Assembly: GCF_018991925.1 (NCBI RefSeq)
Contig: NW_024753828.1
Coordinates: 2,094,014 to 2,158,013, forward strand
Reading direction: 5' to 3'
Length of the DNA stretch: 64,000 nucleotides
From: Homarus americanus
Lineage: Eukaryota; Arthropoda; Malacostraca; Decapoda; Nephropidae
Position numbers and translations under genes: made by a program. The notes under the pieces were generated by a model, which ran no database searches, was not told where the DNA came from, and worked only from the letters and a program-made list of their open reading frames with translations. This document shows, one piece after another, positions 1 to 8,351 of this stretch (position 1 is the stretch's first letter; each line of letters opens with the position of its first letter).

Positions 1-440
1 TACACCACTTGGACTCTTCAAAAACATCCTCTCCCTGTACCCTCGCCTGGCTGGCTCTAAGGTCTTGCCTAGCGTAGATAACCACACCCCTCCTGCAGGA
101 TTCTTGAGTTAGGTTCGTAAATGAGTCATATCCAGCAATACTGAACTCACATTCCTCTGGGTCGATTCTCCTGTTCTTGTACAACAGTTCTACAACTCCT
201 ACAATATCTGGTTGGTGTACTCTTAGTAGTGTTTCAAACTCCTCCCTCTTATCAAGGAACGTGTCAGTATTAGTGTACATGACATTCAAGCCAGAATTTG
301 TTCTCGGTAACGTCTCTGCTCTTAGTAATAAACCCGCTCCACCCACATTCTCAGAAGCTGCAGCATTTGCTAAGTACACTGTATTTTGCAGGGTGTGGTT
401 AAAAATGTCATTGTTTACACGGCGCTCGTTCCCTACTGTC
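1..440 (-). pseudogene. LINE ORF2, N-terminal endonuclease portion (cut by window edge)
   Basis: The minus frame is open from about 440 to base 1. It encodes the start of an apurinic-like (APE) endonuclease: the NVMYTNTDTF strand, then a QPDIVGVVELLY segment whose glutamate is the expected catalytic position, then RRGVVIYARQDL. This copy is open where the 20-kb copy is already broken: here the stretch ending GEDVFEESKW has no stop, whereas the sister has a stop after GEDVFE. It is therefore the better-preserved copy over this part. RT is off-window. Confidence 0.7.
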
Positions 441-1394
441 CGGTAGGCTGAGCTGGTGCCGCCTCCCGGGTGGGGGGTTGAGTGGGTGGAGGGTGCACTG
501 CTGCCCCCTGGCCCTGTGTCGGCACACTTGTTTCCACTACCCTCCCCCTGAGTATAACCCATGTGCACCTGTCCCCGTTCCTCCTCGACTCCTCCTTCTT
601 CTGCTTCAAGTCCAGCAGGAGTTTCTTGTGCTGTTCCCTCTGCATTACCGTGCGGTCTGGGTGAATAAATACATCCCGAAATGCCTCGCTCCTTGCTAAG
701 TTTTCTGCCTACCGGATAACTTGCCATTTCTCCTCCTCACTCCCTAGTGTGATCCTGAGGGGGCGAGGCTTAGCCCCTGCTTTTGTCCCAGTCTCCTCAC
801 ATCCTGAGGGGTTGCTGGAATCTTCAGAACCTCTGTGCAAATATTTTGAAACAGCACCTTGTCGTGTGTTTCCTTACTCACAGTTCCCTCTGCCTGGCTC
901 TCTGGGACTCCAAAAACTATTACATTGTTCCTGCGCTGGAGCCGTTCCTGGTGTTCCTCCTCTCCCCTAACAGTCGGTGCGTTAATTTTCATTTCTTCGA
1001 CACACTTTTTCAGAGTCCCAATCTGCTGTAGAACCTGTACTGATTCTGCATTACTCTCCGCCCCCCCCCGTGGCCCTCCTAATACGTCAGCATAACTCCT
1101 CTTAGCAACCACCTCCATTCTATTAGCTACTTCCTCAGTCTTAGCAAGGATCTCTTTCTCAACTTGCTCCAGTTTGTCAACCAGCAGGGCTCCTGCTTCA
1201 TCTATTTTCGTCCCTAGAGAACTCGTTCCCTTATGGATTGCAATCGCTTCATTCACCTTGACTATGCAGCCAGGGCAATACCAGCAACAGCCATCAAGCT
1301 TTACGGCAGTTAGTAACTTCCTAAACGTTGCATTAGTTAGGCCTGCATCCTCCATATCCGACGTCTCCCTGCAGTAATCACATATCAAACTCAT
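433..1394 (-). pseudogene. LINE ORF1: PHD-type zinc finger, coiled coil and RRM-like domain (frameshifted)
   Basis: The first open part (1394-744, 216 codons) begins MSLICDYCRETSD. It carries a PHD-like cysteine pattern (CDYC near residues 5-8, CCWYCPGC near 36-43), followed by a heptad-rich stretch (about 60-150) and the strand NNVIVFGVPES, a typical beginning of the RRM-like domain of LINE ORF1 proteins. The frame breaks near 745 after LAPSGSH. The continuation is read in another frame at 645-433, beginning MQREQHKKLL, with a lysine/glutamate-rich then proline-rich tail. ORF1 proteins of this class bind element RNA and act as chaperones in the ribonucleoprotein. The sister copy at 20570 has the same domains with its own separate breaks. 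Confidence 0.75.
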
Positions 1395-1520
1395 GGTTGT
1401 TGTTGTTGTGGGGGGGGGGGTGCAGACTGTGTATAAATCTACACCTATTTCAAAGAAAATAAAGAGAGAAAAAGTACTTAGCTACTCTCTGTTGCCTATA
1501 GAGTTGTCGTCTGCGACTGC

Positions 1521-1943
1521 GTACACTGTATCTCCCTGTGAATGGTGTATTGTAGGCACAGTTTCAGTCCTTGAGAAAGCACACAATCAACATAAAATTT
1601 AAAGTCTCTGTGGCACCTATGACACGACTTGGTTTCAGCTGGCACGGTGCCTTTCCAGCTTGCTTGCTAGTGAGCGCTCACTTTAAGTTATTTACAACTT
1701 CAGCGGTCACTGATGACACTATGAACTATCACTGTGTACACTGTATCTCCCTGTGAGTGGTGTATTATAAACACAGATTCAGTCCTTGAGAAAGCACACA
1801 AACAAAATAAAATTTAAAGTCTCTGTGGCACCTATGACACGAATAGGCTGGCAGTTGTCCTTACCAGCTCGATTGCCAATATGTATTCACTTTAAGTTAT
1901 TATAGTCTCTTCTGCATTCACTGATGACAACTATGAACTGATT
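1521..1943 (-). repeat. Two tandem 215-bp monomers upstream of LINE ORF1
   Basis: Unit 1 starts at 1521 and unit 2 at 1736. Both begin GTACACTGTATCTCCCTGTG and share TTCAGTCCTTGAGAAAGCAC, a block ending GTCTCTGTGGCACCTATGAC, and CACTTTAAGTTATT. The second unit is slightly diverged and ends near 1943. They abut the 5' UTR of the LINE and lie upstream of it on the element strand. The sister LINE at 20.4 kb lacks them. Confidence 0.8.
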
Positions 1944-2235
1944 TAACTGAAGGCACAGTACTACACTCCCTGGTTGGCCTTTATCACAGCCGTGACCACA
2001 ACACCCTAAAAAATAAAATAAAATAAAAGCTTTGTCATGTGGCAGTGATTGTGTGGTTATAGGCCTGTGACCCTGGCTGTACCTCCAACTCGGTGGAAAT
2101 TGAGTTTTCAAAAATACAATCGTGTCTAGCATGAAAAGTCCGACATCGATTTACACTTTCACCTCACTAAGACGATCTTGACGAACTTATGTAATCGCTG
2201 TCCAATTTCTGCCGCTCTACATCGAAGGCCCGAAT
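1944..2235. other. Intergenic, no gene seen
   Basis: Unique-looking sequence between the 215-bp monomers and the left edge of the direct duplication. A short AAAAT run lies at about 2008-2027. No supported coding frame or transposon end was seen. Confidence 0.5.
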
Positions 2236-2411
2236 GTCTGGGAAGGGATCACGACAGGTAACAACTCGGACACGGACCATGTCATCTTGACCTGGGCAGA
2301 AAATACAGCGTCAATATTTTTCAATATGTAATTTTAACAGATCGTCATCACTTTGGGTTAATGTTATATTTGGGAGGAAGTTAAATAACAAAACGTATAT
2401 ATGCAACAAAA

Positions 2412-2417
2412 TTTATT
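2412..2417 (-). promoter_or_regulatory. Polyadenylation signal AATAAA of secreted peptide gene copy 1
   Basis: AATAAA lies on the minus strand about 165 nt into the last exon, whose acceptor (a C-run followed by CAG) ends at 2584. It fits as the 3' end of the transcript running from about 3817 to about 2395. The second copy has the same signal at 5517-5522. Confidence 0.55.
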
Positions 2418-2704
2418 CTTTATATGCAGTTTACAGTTTAACTATATTTGATACTCGAACAAATAAAACACAATAGAAAATTTTGTGATGCTTCCTAAAG
2501 ATAATCATCTGTAGTTCCGGGAAATTATGAAGAGAAGTTGAGTTCTGGAGAAGTCTAGAAAGATGCTCTTCGTGGTCAGTCACCTGGGGGGGTTAGAAAA
2601 CCTTTATATTTTATCTTGTGTGATAAATACATGACACGGAAATGTGTTACGTAAGCAAATAAAAATATAAACTCAAAAGAGAGATCAAACTTACAGGAAA
2701 TACT

Positions 2705-2947
2705 TCAACCATGGTGAGAGGGCGGGCATGGGCAGCAACGAGGAGGTGACTGTTGACCGCCATGTCTTTGAATAATCGTGATCTCGATCTTTATTATGGT
2801 GGTAGTTTCTGGGCAGCGGCAGCAAGGAAAGTGGGCTGCTCGCTCCACCCGAGCCTCCGACATGGACGAGGACAACTCTATGGGACTATCCTGTATAGAA
2901 GATTGTTAGCGTCAGTGACAGAACTCCTATTATTGCTCAACATGATA

Positions 2948-2999
<52 letters not shown>

Positions 3000-3582
3000 T
3001 AGACGTCTTTGGAACTCACTTAATCATATTGGGAAGTGTACCACACAAATAACTACAACACGGGGATTACACTCGTCTAGAAATTTGCAAAGATTCGTAG
3101 ATAAGGCACTGACGATGACATGGACACAGACGCATTGTGTTTTGTGGACAAAACACAACATAGTGTGGTCACACACACACACACACACACACAAGCACAC
3201 AGAGGTGTAGACAAAAAGATGTGTGATGTATCGAGTATTGGTTTTATAATATAGTAAATGTTAATAAAAATAATGAAAGAATTAAAAATAAACTTGCACA
3301 TCACGATGACTTATGTCCACCGAGCTTGAGGAATGAATCTTACTAAAAATGTTGACGCGTCTTAGCGCACATGACTGGGTATATGAAATTAGGTTAGTGA
3401 ATATATCTAAGTTTTGTTTTGTGTTTATAACCGGACAACAGGGTGTAACGGAAGACATGTCGCAGGTGCTGTGAGTGTTACCACCAGCAGGAGTGTAAGG
3501 GAGGACTTACCGCAGGGGCTGCGTGTGTTCCCACCAACAGGAGGCTCAGAGCCATCACCACCATCATCATCACACACTTCAT
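2705..3582 (-). CDS. Secreted cysteine-rich peptide, copy 1 (two coding exons, 85 aa)
   Basis: I do not recognise a family. Coding exons read on the minus strand are 3582-3511 (24 codons) and 2890-2705 (61 codons plus TGA). Exon 1 starts nine bases after an acceptor (TTTTTTCAACAG). It encodes a textbook signal peptide, MKCVMMMVVMALSLLLVG followed by THAAPA, and ends at a phase-0 donor GTAAGT. Exon 2 follows the acceptor CTTCTATACAG and encodes an acidic/serine linker (SPIELSSSMSEARVERAA), then HFPCCRCPETTT, a beta-branched segment (IIKIEITIIQ) and SPPRCCPCPPSHHG. The six cysteines form two CCxCP clusters. The same exon runs past the stop to a second GTAAGT donor at 2694-2689, joined to a 3' exon starting at 2583. 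Exon boundaries, phase and signal peptide agree independently. Secretion is well supported; an antimicrobial, metal-binding or matrix role is only a guess. Confidence 0.72.
2949..2997. repeat. (CT)n microsatellite
   Basis: Uninterrupted CT dinucleotides in the intron of the copy-1 peptide gene. On the gene strand this is (AG)n, so it is not the acceptor polypyrimidine tract. Confidence 0.95.
3169..3194. repeat. (CA)n microsatellite
   Basis: CA dinucleotides in the same intron. The duplicate copy (about 6274-6295) is shorter. Confidence 0.9.
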
Positions 3583-3839
3583 ATTAACGAGCTGTTGAAA
3601 AAATACAAGTTATACAAAACATAATTTTTCATGTGGAGGTTTATGAGCACACACAAGAATGTTATTATCACAGGGGAAGTATTTGTGTTTATCTCAGTCT
3701 GTTATTGTAAATAAAGTAAGAACTGTAAGGACTGTTGAGATGAAGGGAAGAGGTAGAACGTAACCTAATCGAACTTAACCTGTTTGTTTTACTTGCTGGA
3801 AAACAAGTTGTGTATGATATTCCTCGAGTCTTCTCACTG

Positions 3840-3847
3840 TATATATA
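3840..3847 (-). promoter_or_regulatory. TATA box of peptide gene copy 1
   Basis: On the minus strand GGTATATATACAG lies about 25 bases upstream of an initiator-like ATATCATACAC (about 3815-3820). A GTTAAG donor follows at 3779-3774 and would close a short 5' UTR exon. The spacing fits a focused TATA promoter. Further upstream, near 3980, the minus strand reads GTGGGGAAAAAC, weakly resembling a Rel/NF-kB half site. Confidence 0.5.
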
Positions 3848-4187
3848 CCGGACTGGTCGGGCCTTGAAGCGGGGTTGTCATGGTCACGTTGACTGCTGAT
3901 CTATTTAACTAATGATTCTTATTAAATTTCACGACCGCAAAACATGAGTGAGTTAGCGACCCCCGAGAAGACGAGTTTTTCCCCACTTGTGTTCCCTCCC
4001 AGATTCCTGCCTTTGTGAAGACAGTTATCAATGCGTTGTTATTCCACTTTCTCCTGGGAAGCTCAATCTTGAATTAGTCTGTGTATATCAACTCAAGTAA
4101 TTCGCCAGACCTTTGTCAACAGAGGGTCATCTTTGAATGAGTAACAGTTAGTTTGTTTGTGATTACTGTCATTGCGTGAGTAGCGAT

Positions 4188-5340
4188 CGGTACGGTACGG
4201 AGTCTTTAGTTATGAGGTGAAAGAAGATTATTAGGGGTTGAAGGAAAAGTGGTGAAACTGAGATACAGTAGGAGTAGAAAGAATCTGGGCTCAACCAGAT
4301 CGCTTCATCTTTCCTCTTGGTCTTTCATCTTTGTTCTGCTCCCTTGGGTCGTCAGACCTTTGTATTAATATTGGTTTTTTATATAGTGCTGCTTATTATT
4401 ATTATTTTCTATTTATTGTTTGAATTAGTGAGCCCGCCCAGGTCCTTGCGTAACTGGGAGGGTAGTCACATTTTTTTTCTTTTTTTTTTTTTTGCTAAGG
4501 TGTTAGTTAAGTGTTAGTTGTGTTAGTCTAAAGGTACACTGTATGGAGAGGCCTGCCAGGTTCTTAGTGGAGCTGGTAGGTCACTTTCATCTTTTATTTT
4601 CTCTATTAATGTTTTATGTGTATATGTGTATATTGGGGCAGGAGGTGGGTCAATTACTTCTTCCTGGCTGATGTAGCTGGGAGGGTAATCACATTATTAT
4701 TAATATTATTATTATTATTATTTTTTTTTTTTTACAGCGTCAAAAGTCTCTAGATATTTTGTAAATGTTTTGGGATGAATTGATAAGTAAGAATACCATA
4801 TCAACAATTAAAACATTTATATTAGGAAAAACATCATTATAACTAAAGTGTTCACAGGAACGGTTAGTAAGAAGAGGATATGTGAGATGAGACAATAAAT
4901 TATTACAAATTATAAATATACATTTCAGAATTTATATATAGAACTATTTAATTCATACTACACAGAGCCTGCATATAACCAGGGCTTACCAACACTGCTT
5001 AAGACGGAGCCTGTATCATCTACCAACCACAACCACCACTAACATTGTGTTAACAGAAGAGCCTCAAAATTATCAATCACATTTACCCCTTATATTTTGT
5101 GAACACATGAACATTATCAACCACAATCACCAATAACATTGCATTTTAGCAGCAAGTAAATTTGCAATCAAAATCTCGTTGAGGAAATGTTAGTTCTGAA
5201 AACAATGGCCGTATCATGTTACCCAGCCATCGGTGGTAACACTTAGTCATGTAACATAACCCGACTAACACGGTGATATAAGAATCGCAATAATGACCCG
5301 ATTGGAAAAGAAAACAAATGAGTCTTCGTGTGTCAACAGA
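4188..5340. other. Spacer between the duplicated segments
   Basis: AT-rich sequence with poly-T and ATT runs (4470-4495, 4697-4735) and two copies of a short phrase (CTGGGAGGGTA followed by ATCACA or GTCACA, near 4448 and 4677). No supported gene, RNA or transposon end was seen. Confidence 0.5.
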
Positions 5341-5516
5341 GTCTGGGCAGGGATCACGACAGGTAGCAACTCGGACAGGGACCATGTCATCTTGACCTGG
5401 GCAGAAAATACAGCGTCAATATTTTTCAATATGTAATTTTAACAGATCGTCATCACTTTGGGTTAATGTTATATTGGGGAGGAAGTTAAATAACAAAACG
5501 TATATATGCAACAAAA

Positions 5517-5522
5517 TTTATT
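5517..5522 (-). promoter_or_regulatory. Polyadenylation signal AATAAA of secreted peptide gene copy 2
   Basis: Same position relative to the last exon (acceptor ending 5689, exon from 5688) as in copy 1. Confidence 0.55.
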
Positions 5523-5808
5523 CTTTATATGCAGTTTACAGTTTAACTATATTTGATACTCGAACAAATAAAACACAATAGAAAATTTTGTGATGCTTCC
5601 TAAAGATAATCATCTGTAGTTCCGGGAAATTATGAAGAGAAGTTGAGTTCTGGAGAAGTCTAGAAAGATGCTCTTCGTGGTCAGTCACCTGGGGGCTTAG
5701 AAAACCTTTATATTTTATCTTGTGTGATAAATACATGACACGGAAATGTGTTACGTAAGCAAATAAAAATATAAACTCAAAAGAGAGATCAAACTTACAG
5801 GAAATACT

Positions 5809-6051
5809 TCAACCATGGTGAGAGGGCGGGCATGGGCAGCAACGAGGAGGTGACTGTTGACCGCCATGTCTTTGAATAATCGTGATCTCGATCTTTATTT
5901 TGGTGGTAGTTTCTGGGCAGCGGCAGCAAGGAAAGTGGGCTGCTCGCTCCACCCGAGCCTCCGACATGGACGAGGACAACTCTATGGGACTATCCTGTAT
6001 AGAAGATTGTTAGCGTCAGTGACAGAACTCCTATTATTGCTCAACATGATA

Positions 6052-6103
<52 letters not shown>

Positions 6104-6684
6104 TAGACGTCTTTGGAACTCACTTAATCATATTGGGAAGTGTACCACACAAATAACTACAACACGGGGATTACACTCGTCTAGAAATTTGCAAAGATTC
6201 GTAGATAAGGCACTGACGATGACATGGACACAGACGCATTGTGTTTTGTGGACAAAACACAACATAGTGTGGTCACACACACACACACACACACAAGCAC
6301 ACAGAGGTGTAGACAAAAAGATGTGTGATGTATCGAGTATTGGTTTTATAATATAGTAAATGTTAATAAAAATAATGAAAGAATTAAAAATAAACTTGCA
6401 CATCACGATGACTTATGTCCACCGAGCTTGAGGAATGAATCTTACTAAAAATGTTGACGCGTCTTAGCGCACATGACTGGGTATATGAAATTAGGTTAGT
6501 GAATATATCTAAGTTTTGTTTTGTGTTTATAACCAGACAACAGGGTGTAACGGAAGACATGTCGCAGGTGCTGTGAGTGTTACCACCAGCAGGAGTGTAA
6601 GGGAGGACTTACCGCAGGGGCTGCGTGTGTTCCCACCAACAGGAGGCTCAGAGCCATCACCACCATCATCATCACACACTTCAT
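5809..6684 (-). CDS. Secreted cysteine-rich peptide, copy 2 (two coding exons, 85 aa)
   Basis: Coding exons on the minus strand are 6684-6613 (signal peptide, 24 codons) and 5994-5809 (61 codons plus stop). All splice sites of copy 1 are preserved: acceptor before 6693, GTAAGT donor after 6613, acceptor CTATACAG before 5994, and GTAAGT donor after 5799. The signal exon is identical. The second exon differs from copy 1 by one base, giving Lys instead of Ile in the beta-branched segment (TTTKIK versus TTTIIK). All six cysteines in the two CCxCP clusters are kept. A functional paralogue is likely. Its upstream region is altered by a LINE insertion about 50 bp beyond the TATA box, so expression may differ from copy 1. 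Family unknown. Confidence 0.7.
6055..6100. repeat. (CT)n microsatellite, copy 2
   Basis: Counterpart of the array at 2949 in the intron of the second gene copy, with slightly different length. Confidence 0.95.
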
Positions 6685-6940
6685 ATTAACGAGCTGTTGA
6701 AAAAATACAAGTTATACAAAACATAATTTTTCATGTGGAGGTTTATGAGCACACACAAGAATGTTATTATCACAGGGAAGTGTTTGTGTTTATCTCAGTC
6801 TGTTATTGTAAATAAAGTAAGAACTGTAAGGACTGTTGAGATGAAGGGAAGAGGTAGAACGTAACCTAATCGAACTTAACCTGTTTGTTTTACTTGCTGG
6901 AAGACAAGTTGTGTATGATATTCCTCGAGTCTTCTCACTG

Positions 6941-6948
6941 TATATATA
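6941..6948 (-). promoter_or_regulatory. TATA box of peptide gene copy 2
   Basis: Same GGTATATATACAG context as copy 1. The proposed start is near 6918 and the 5' UTR exon donor (GTTAAG) follows 6881. The LINE at 6999-7590 begins about 51 bp upstream of this box. Confidence 0.5.
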
Positions 6949-6998
6949 CCGGACTGGTCGGGCCTTGAAGCGGGTTTGTCATGGTCACGTTGACTGCT

Positions 6999-7590
6999 CA
7001 CCTACGCCTCCCCAACCTGGTTTTCCTCCCTAAATGCCACACAACGTAAACACCTAGAAAAAGTGCAAAAGAGGGCATGCAAGATTATTCTCTCCCCTTC
7101 CTACTCCACATATCAAGAAGCGCTCAACACACTGACCCTTTCGACTCTCACTGACCATCACCACGACCTCATCTGCAAATTTGGTAAGATGCTTCTACAC
7201 CATCCTCGACACCGGCTCCTACTACCACCTGAGATCCCTAGCCCGAGAATTGCTGTTCGACACCACAACCGCATCCAGCCCATACGTGAACGAACTGATC
7301 GCTATAAGAACAGCCCAGTCCCAACCATTGTAAAAATTATCAATAACTTGTAATAAACCAGTGTATTCACTCCCAGTAAATACTACTTCTTGCACTGTCA
7401 CTATGTTGAAATGCACTGTAGTTTGAGCTTTTCCCCATCTAGTTATTATATATCTTATTTGTATCACTTATGTTACTTGTATATTATTTGTAATTCGAAA
7501 CCCATTCCCCAAATATGTAACTGTATATTTTCAGCCTTCTGGCTGCCAAGCTCTTTCAATAAACCGTTAATTATTATTATTATTATTATT
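6999..7590 (+). mobile_element. 5'-truncated non-LTR retrotransposon inserted upstream of peptide gene copy 2
   Basis: Alignment with copy 1 defines the insert: TTGACTGCT is continuous on the left and ATCTATTTAACTAATG on the right. The insert opens directly in frame with a LINE C-terminal region (TYASPTWFSSL, then LEKVQKRACKIIL, then EALNTLTLSTL), which ends at about 7350. A 3' UTR and an (ATT)n tail at 7568-7590 follow. A microsatellite tail plus 5' truncation at the insertion point is characteristic of target-primed reverse transcription of CR1/Jockey-type elements. No clear target duplication is visible. The coding remnant is too short to be active. Confidence 0.85.
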
Positions 7591-7923
7591 ATCTATTTAA
7601 CTAATGATTCTTATTAAATTCCACGACCGCAAAACATGAGTGAGTTAGCGACCCCCGAGAAGAGGTGTTTTTCCCCACTTGTGTTCCCTCCCAGAGTCCT
7701 GCCTTTGTGAAGACAGTTATCAATGCGTTGTTATTCCACTTTCTCCTGGGAAGCTCAATCTTGAATTAGTCTGTGTATATCAACTCAAGTAATTCGCCAG
7801 ACCTTTGTCAACTGAGGGTTCATCTTTGAATGAGTAACAGTTAGTTTTTTTGTGATTACTGTCATTGCGTGAGTAGCGATCACTAGCAACTCAGGGGTAT
7901 TTATACCCGTGCATCTCACAAGA

Positions 7924-8070
7924 GGCGCTTGTGGTAGAAGGGGTACCGCTCTTGCCTCGCAAGCAAGATGACACGGGTTCGATTCCCGGGCAAGCGGAAG
8001 TTGTTTGGACACACTTCCTAGCCCCCTTGGTCCCTGTTCACCTAGCAGTAAAGTAGGTACCTGTTGTAAA
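7924..8070 (+). mobile_element. tRNA-derived SINE (plus strand)
   Basis: Bases 7924-7997 fold as a tRNA: acceptor CGCTTG with CAAGCG, D stem GGTA with TACC, anticodon stem CTTGC with GCAAG around the loop CTCGCAA, and T arm CGGG TTCGATT CCCG. A-box-like GTGGTAGAAGG and B-box GGTTCGATTCC are present. The sequence continues into a non-tRNA body containing TTCACCTAGCAGTAAAGTAG and GGTACCTG, a phrase I associate with invertebrate SINE bodies. Hence it is a SINE and not a tRNA gene. The 3' end is uncertain. Confidence 0.65.
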
Positions 8071-8103
8071 TCGAAAGGTTGCGAATTCGTATTCAGGGAA
8101 AGT

Positions 8104-8351
8104 TGTTGGAGCTTCTAAACTTGAACTGACACAACCCGGAGGAGTGGTGACCCCAGGATCACACACCCAACACAGACAAAACCCAATACGTGAGCTATGC
8201 GCTAACCAAATAAACGCAGTCGTGTAAAGCCACGGCACTATCTCTCCCACTACAATTCCCTTCCTAACCTCCTGCTCCTTCCTCTGTCATCTTCCCCGCT
8301 CTGACTTTCGCTACCAACAACTTTTTTTGGAGCTTCTAAACTTGAACTGAC
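8104..8351 (-). mobile_element. Second, decayed tRNA-like SINE flanked by 24-bp direct repeats
   Basis: A direct repeat GGAGCTTCTAAACTTGAACT (continuing GACA) occurs at about 8105-8128 and 8328-8351. Between them the minus strand has an A-box-like TGGTTAGCGCA and a degenerate B box (GGTGTGTGATCC) followed by TGGGGTCACC, the layout of a tRNA-derived SINE head. The repeat could be a long target-site duplication. Confidence 0.45.

Larger units (their letters stand above)
1..1545 (-). mobile_element. CR1/L2-like non-LTR retrotransposon, 5' half (copy 1)
   Basis: Read on the minus strand this is a 5' UTR (about 1545-1395), ORF1 (1394 to about 433) and the start of ORF2 (about 440 to the window edge). 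It aligns through its length with the plus-strand element at 20440-24577: the 5' UTR, the ATG context after a run of CAACAACAAC, ORF1 and the endonuclease start all match. The element runs off the left edge, so its RT region is outside the window. A poly-G run at 1411-1420 lies just before the ORF1 start. Two 215-bp tandem monomers precede the 5' UTR. Assignment to CR1/L2 rests on ORF order and on the 3' half of the sister copy. Confidence 0.85.
2395..3820 (-). other. Inferred transcription unit of peptide gene copy 1 (four exons)
   Basis: Proposed exons on the minus strand: 5' UTR exon about 3817-3780 (ends AAACAG before a GTTAAG donor), signal exon 3591-3511, cysteine exon 2890-2695, and 3' exon 2583 to about 2395 with AATAAA. 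The intron between the two coding exons carries a (CT)n and a (CA)n microsatellite. The 3' exon is open in phase 0 with the last bases of exon 2 in a different frame from the CDS. That overlapping frame is probably incidental. Confidence 0.5.
2236..4187. repeat. Direct segmental duplication, copy 1
   Basis: Homologous nearly base for base to 5341-7880. The offset is about 3.1 kb on the left side and grows after the LINE insertion in the second copy. Homology begins at GTCTGGG (2236 / 5341) and ends at GAGTAGCGATC (about 4187 / 7880). The two copies are separated by about 1.15 kb of unrelated sequence, so this is a spaced rather than perfectly tandem duplication. Each copy contains a complete small gene on the minus strand. 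Confidence 0.9.
5341..7880. repeat. Direct segmental duplication, copy 2 (interrupted by a LINE)
   Basis: Second copy of 2236-4187. It differs by scattered single-base changes, microsatellite length and a roughly 590-bp LINE insertion at 6999-7590. The insertion is absent from copy 1, so it followed the duplication or was lost from copy 1. The near-identity suggests a recent event or gene conversion. Confidence 0.9.

Noticed and set aside
2753..3052. A 99-codon plus-strand frame ending in Leu-Ser repeats, also present at 5857-6156
   Set aside because: It is the antisense of the cysteine-rich exon running into the (CT)n microsatellite. The minus strand has the signal exon and splice sites.
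5536..5736. A 66-codon minus frame in the 3' exon of the peptide gene
   Set aside because: It spans the last exon and part of the intron, and is out of frame with the spliced CDS. Probably 3' UTR.
7924..7997. A stand-alone tRNA-Ala(CGC) gene
   Set aside because: The cloverleaf continues into a SINE body and lacks normal tRNA-Ala acceptor identity. Better explained as a SINE head.
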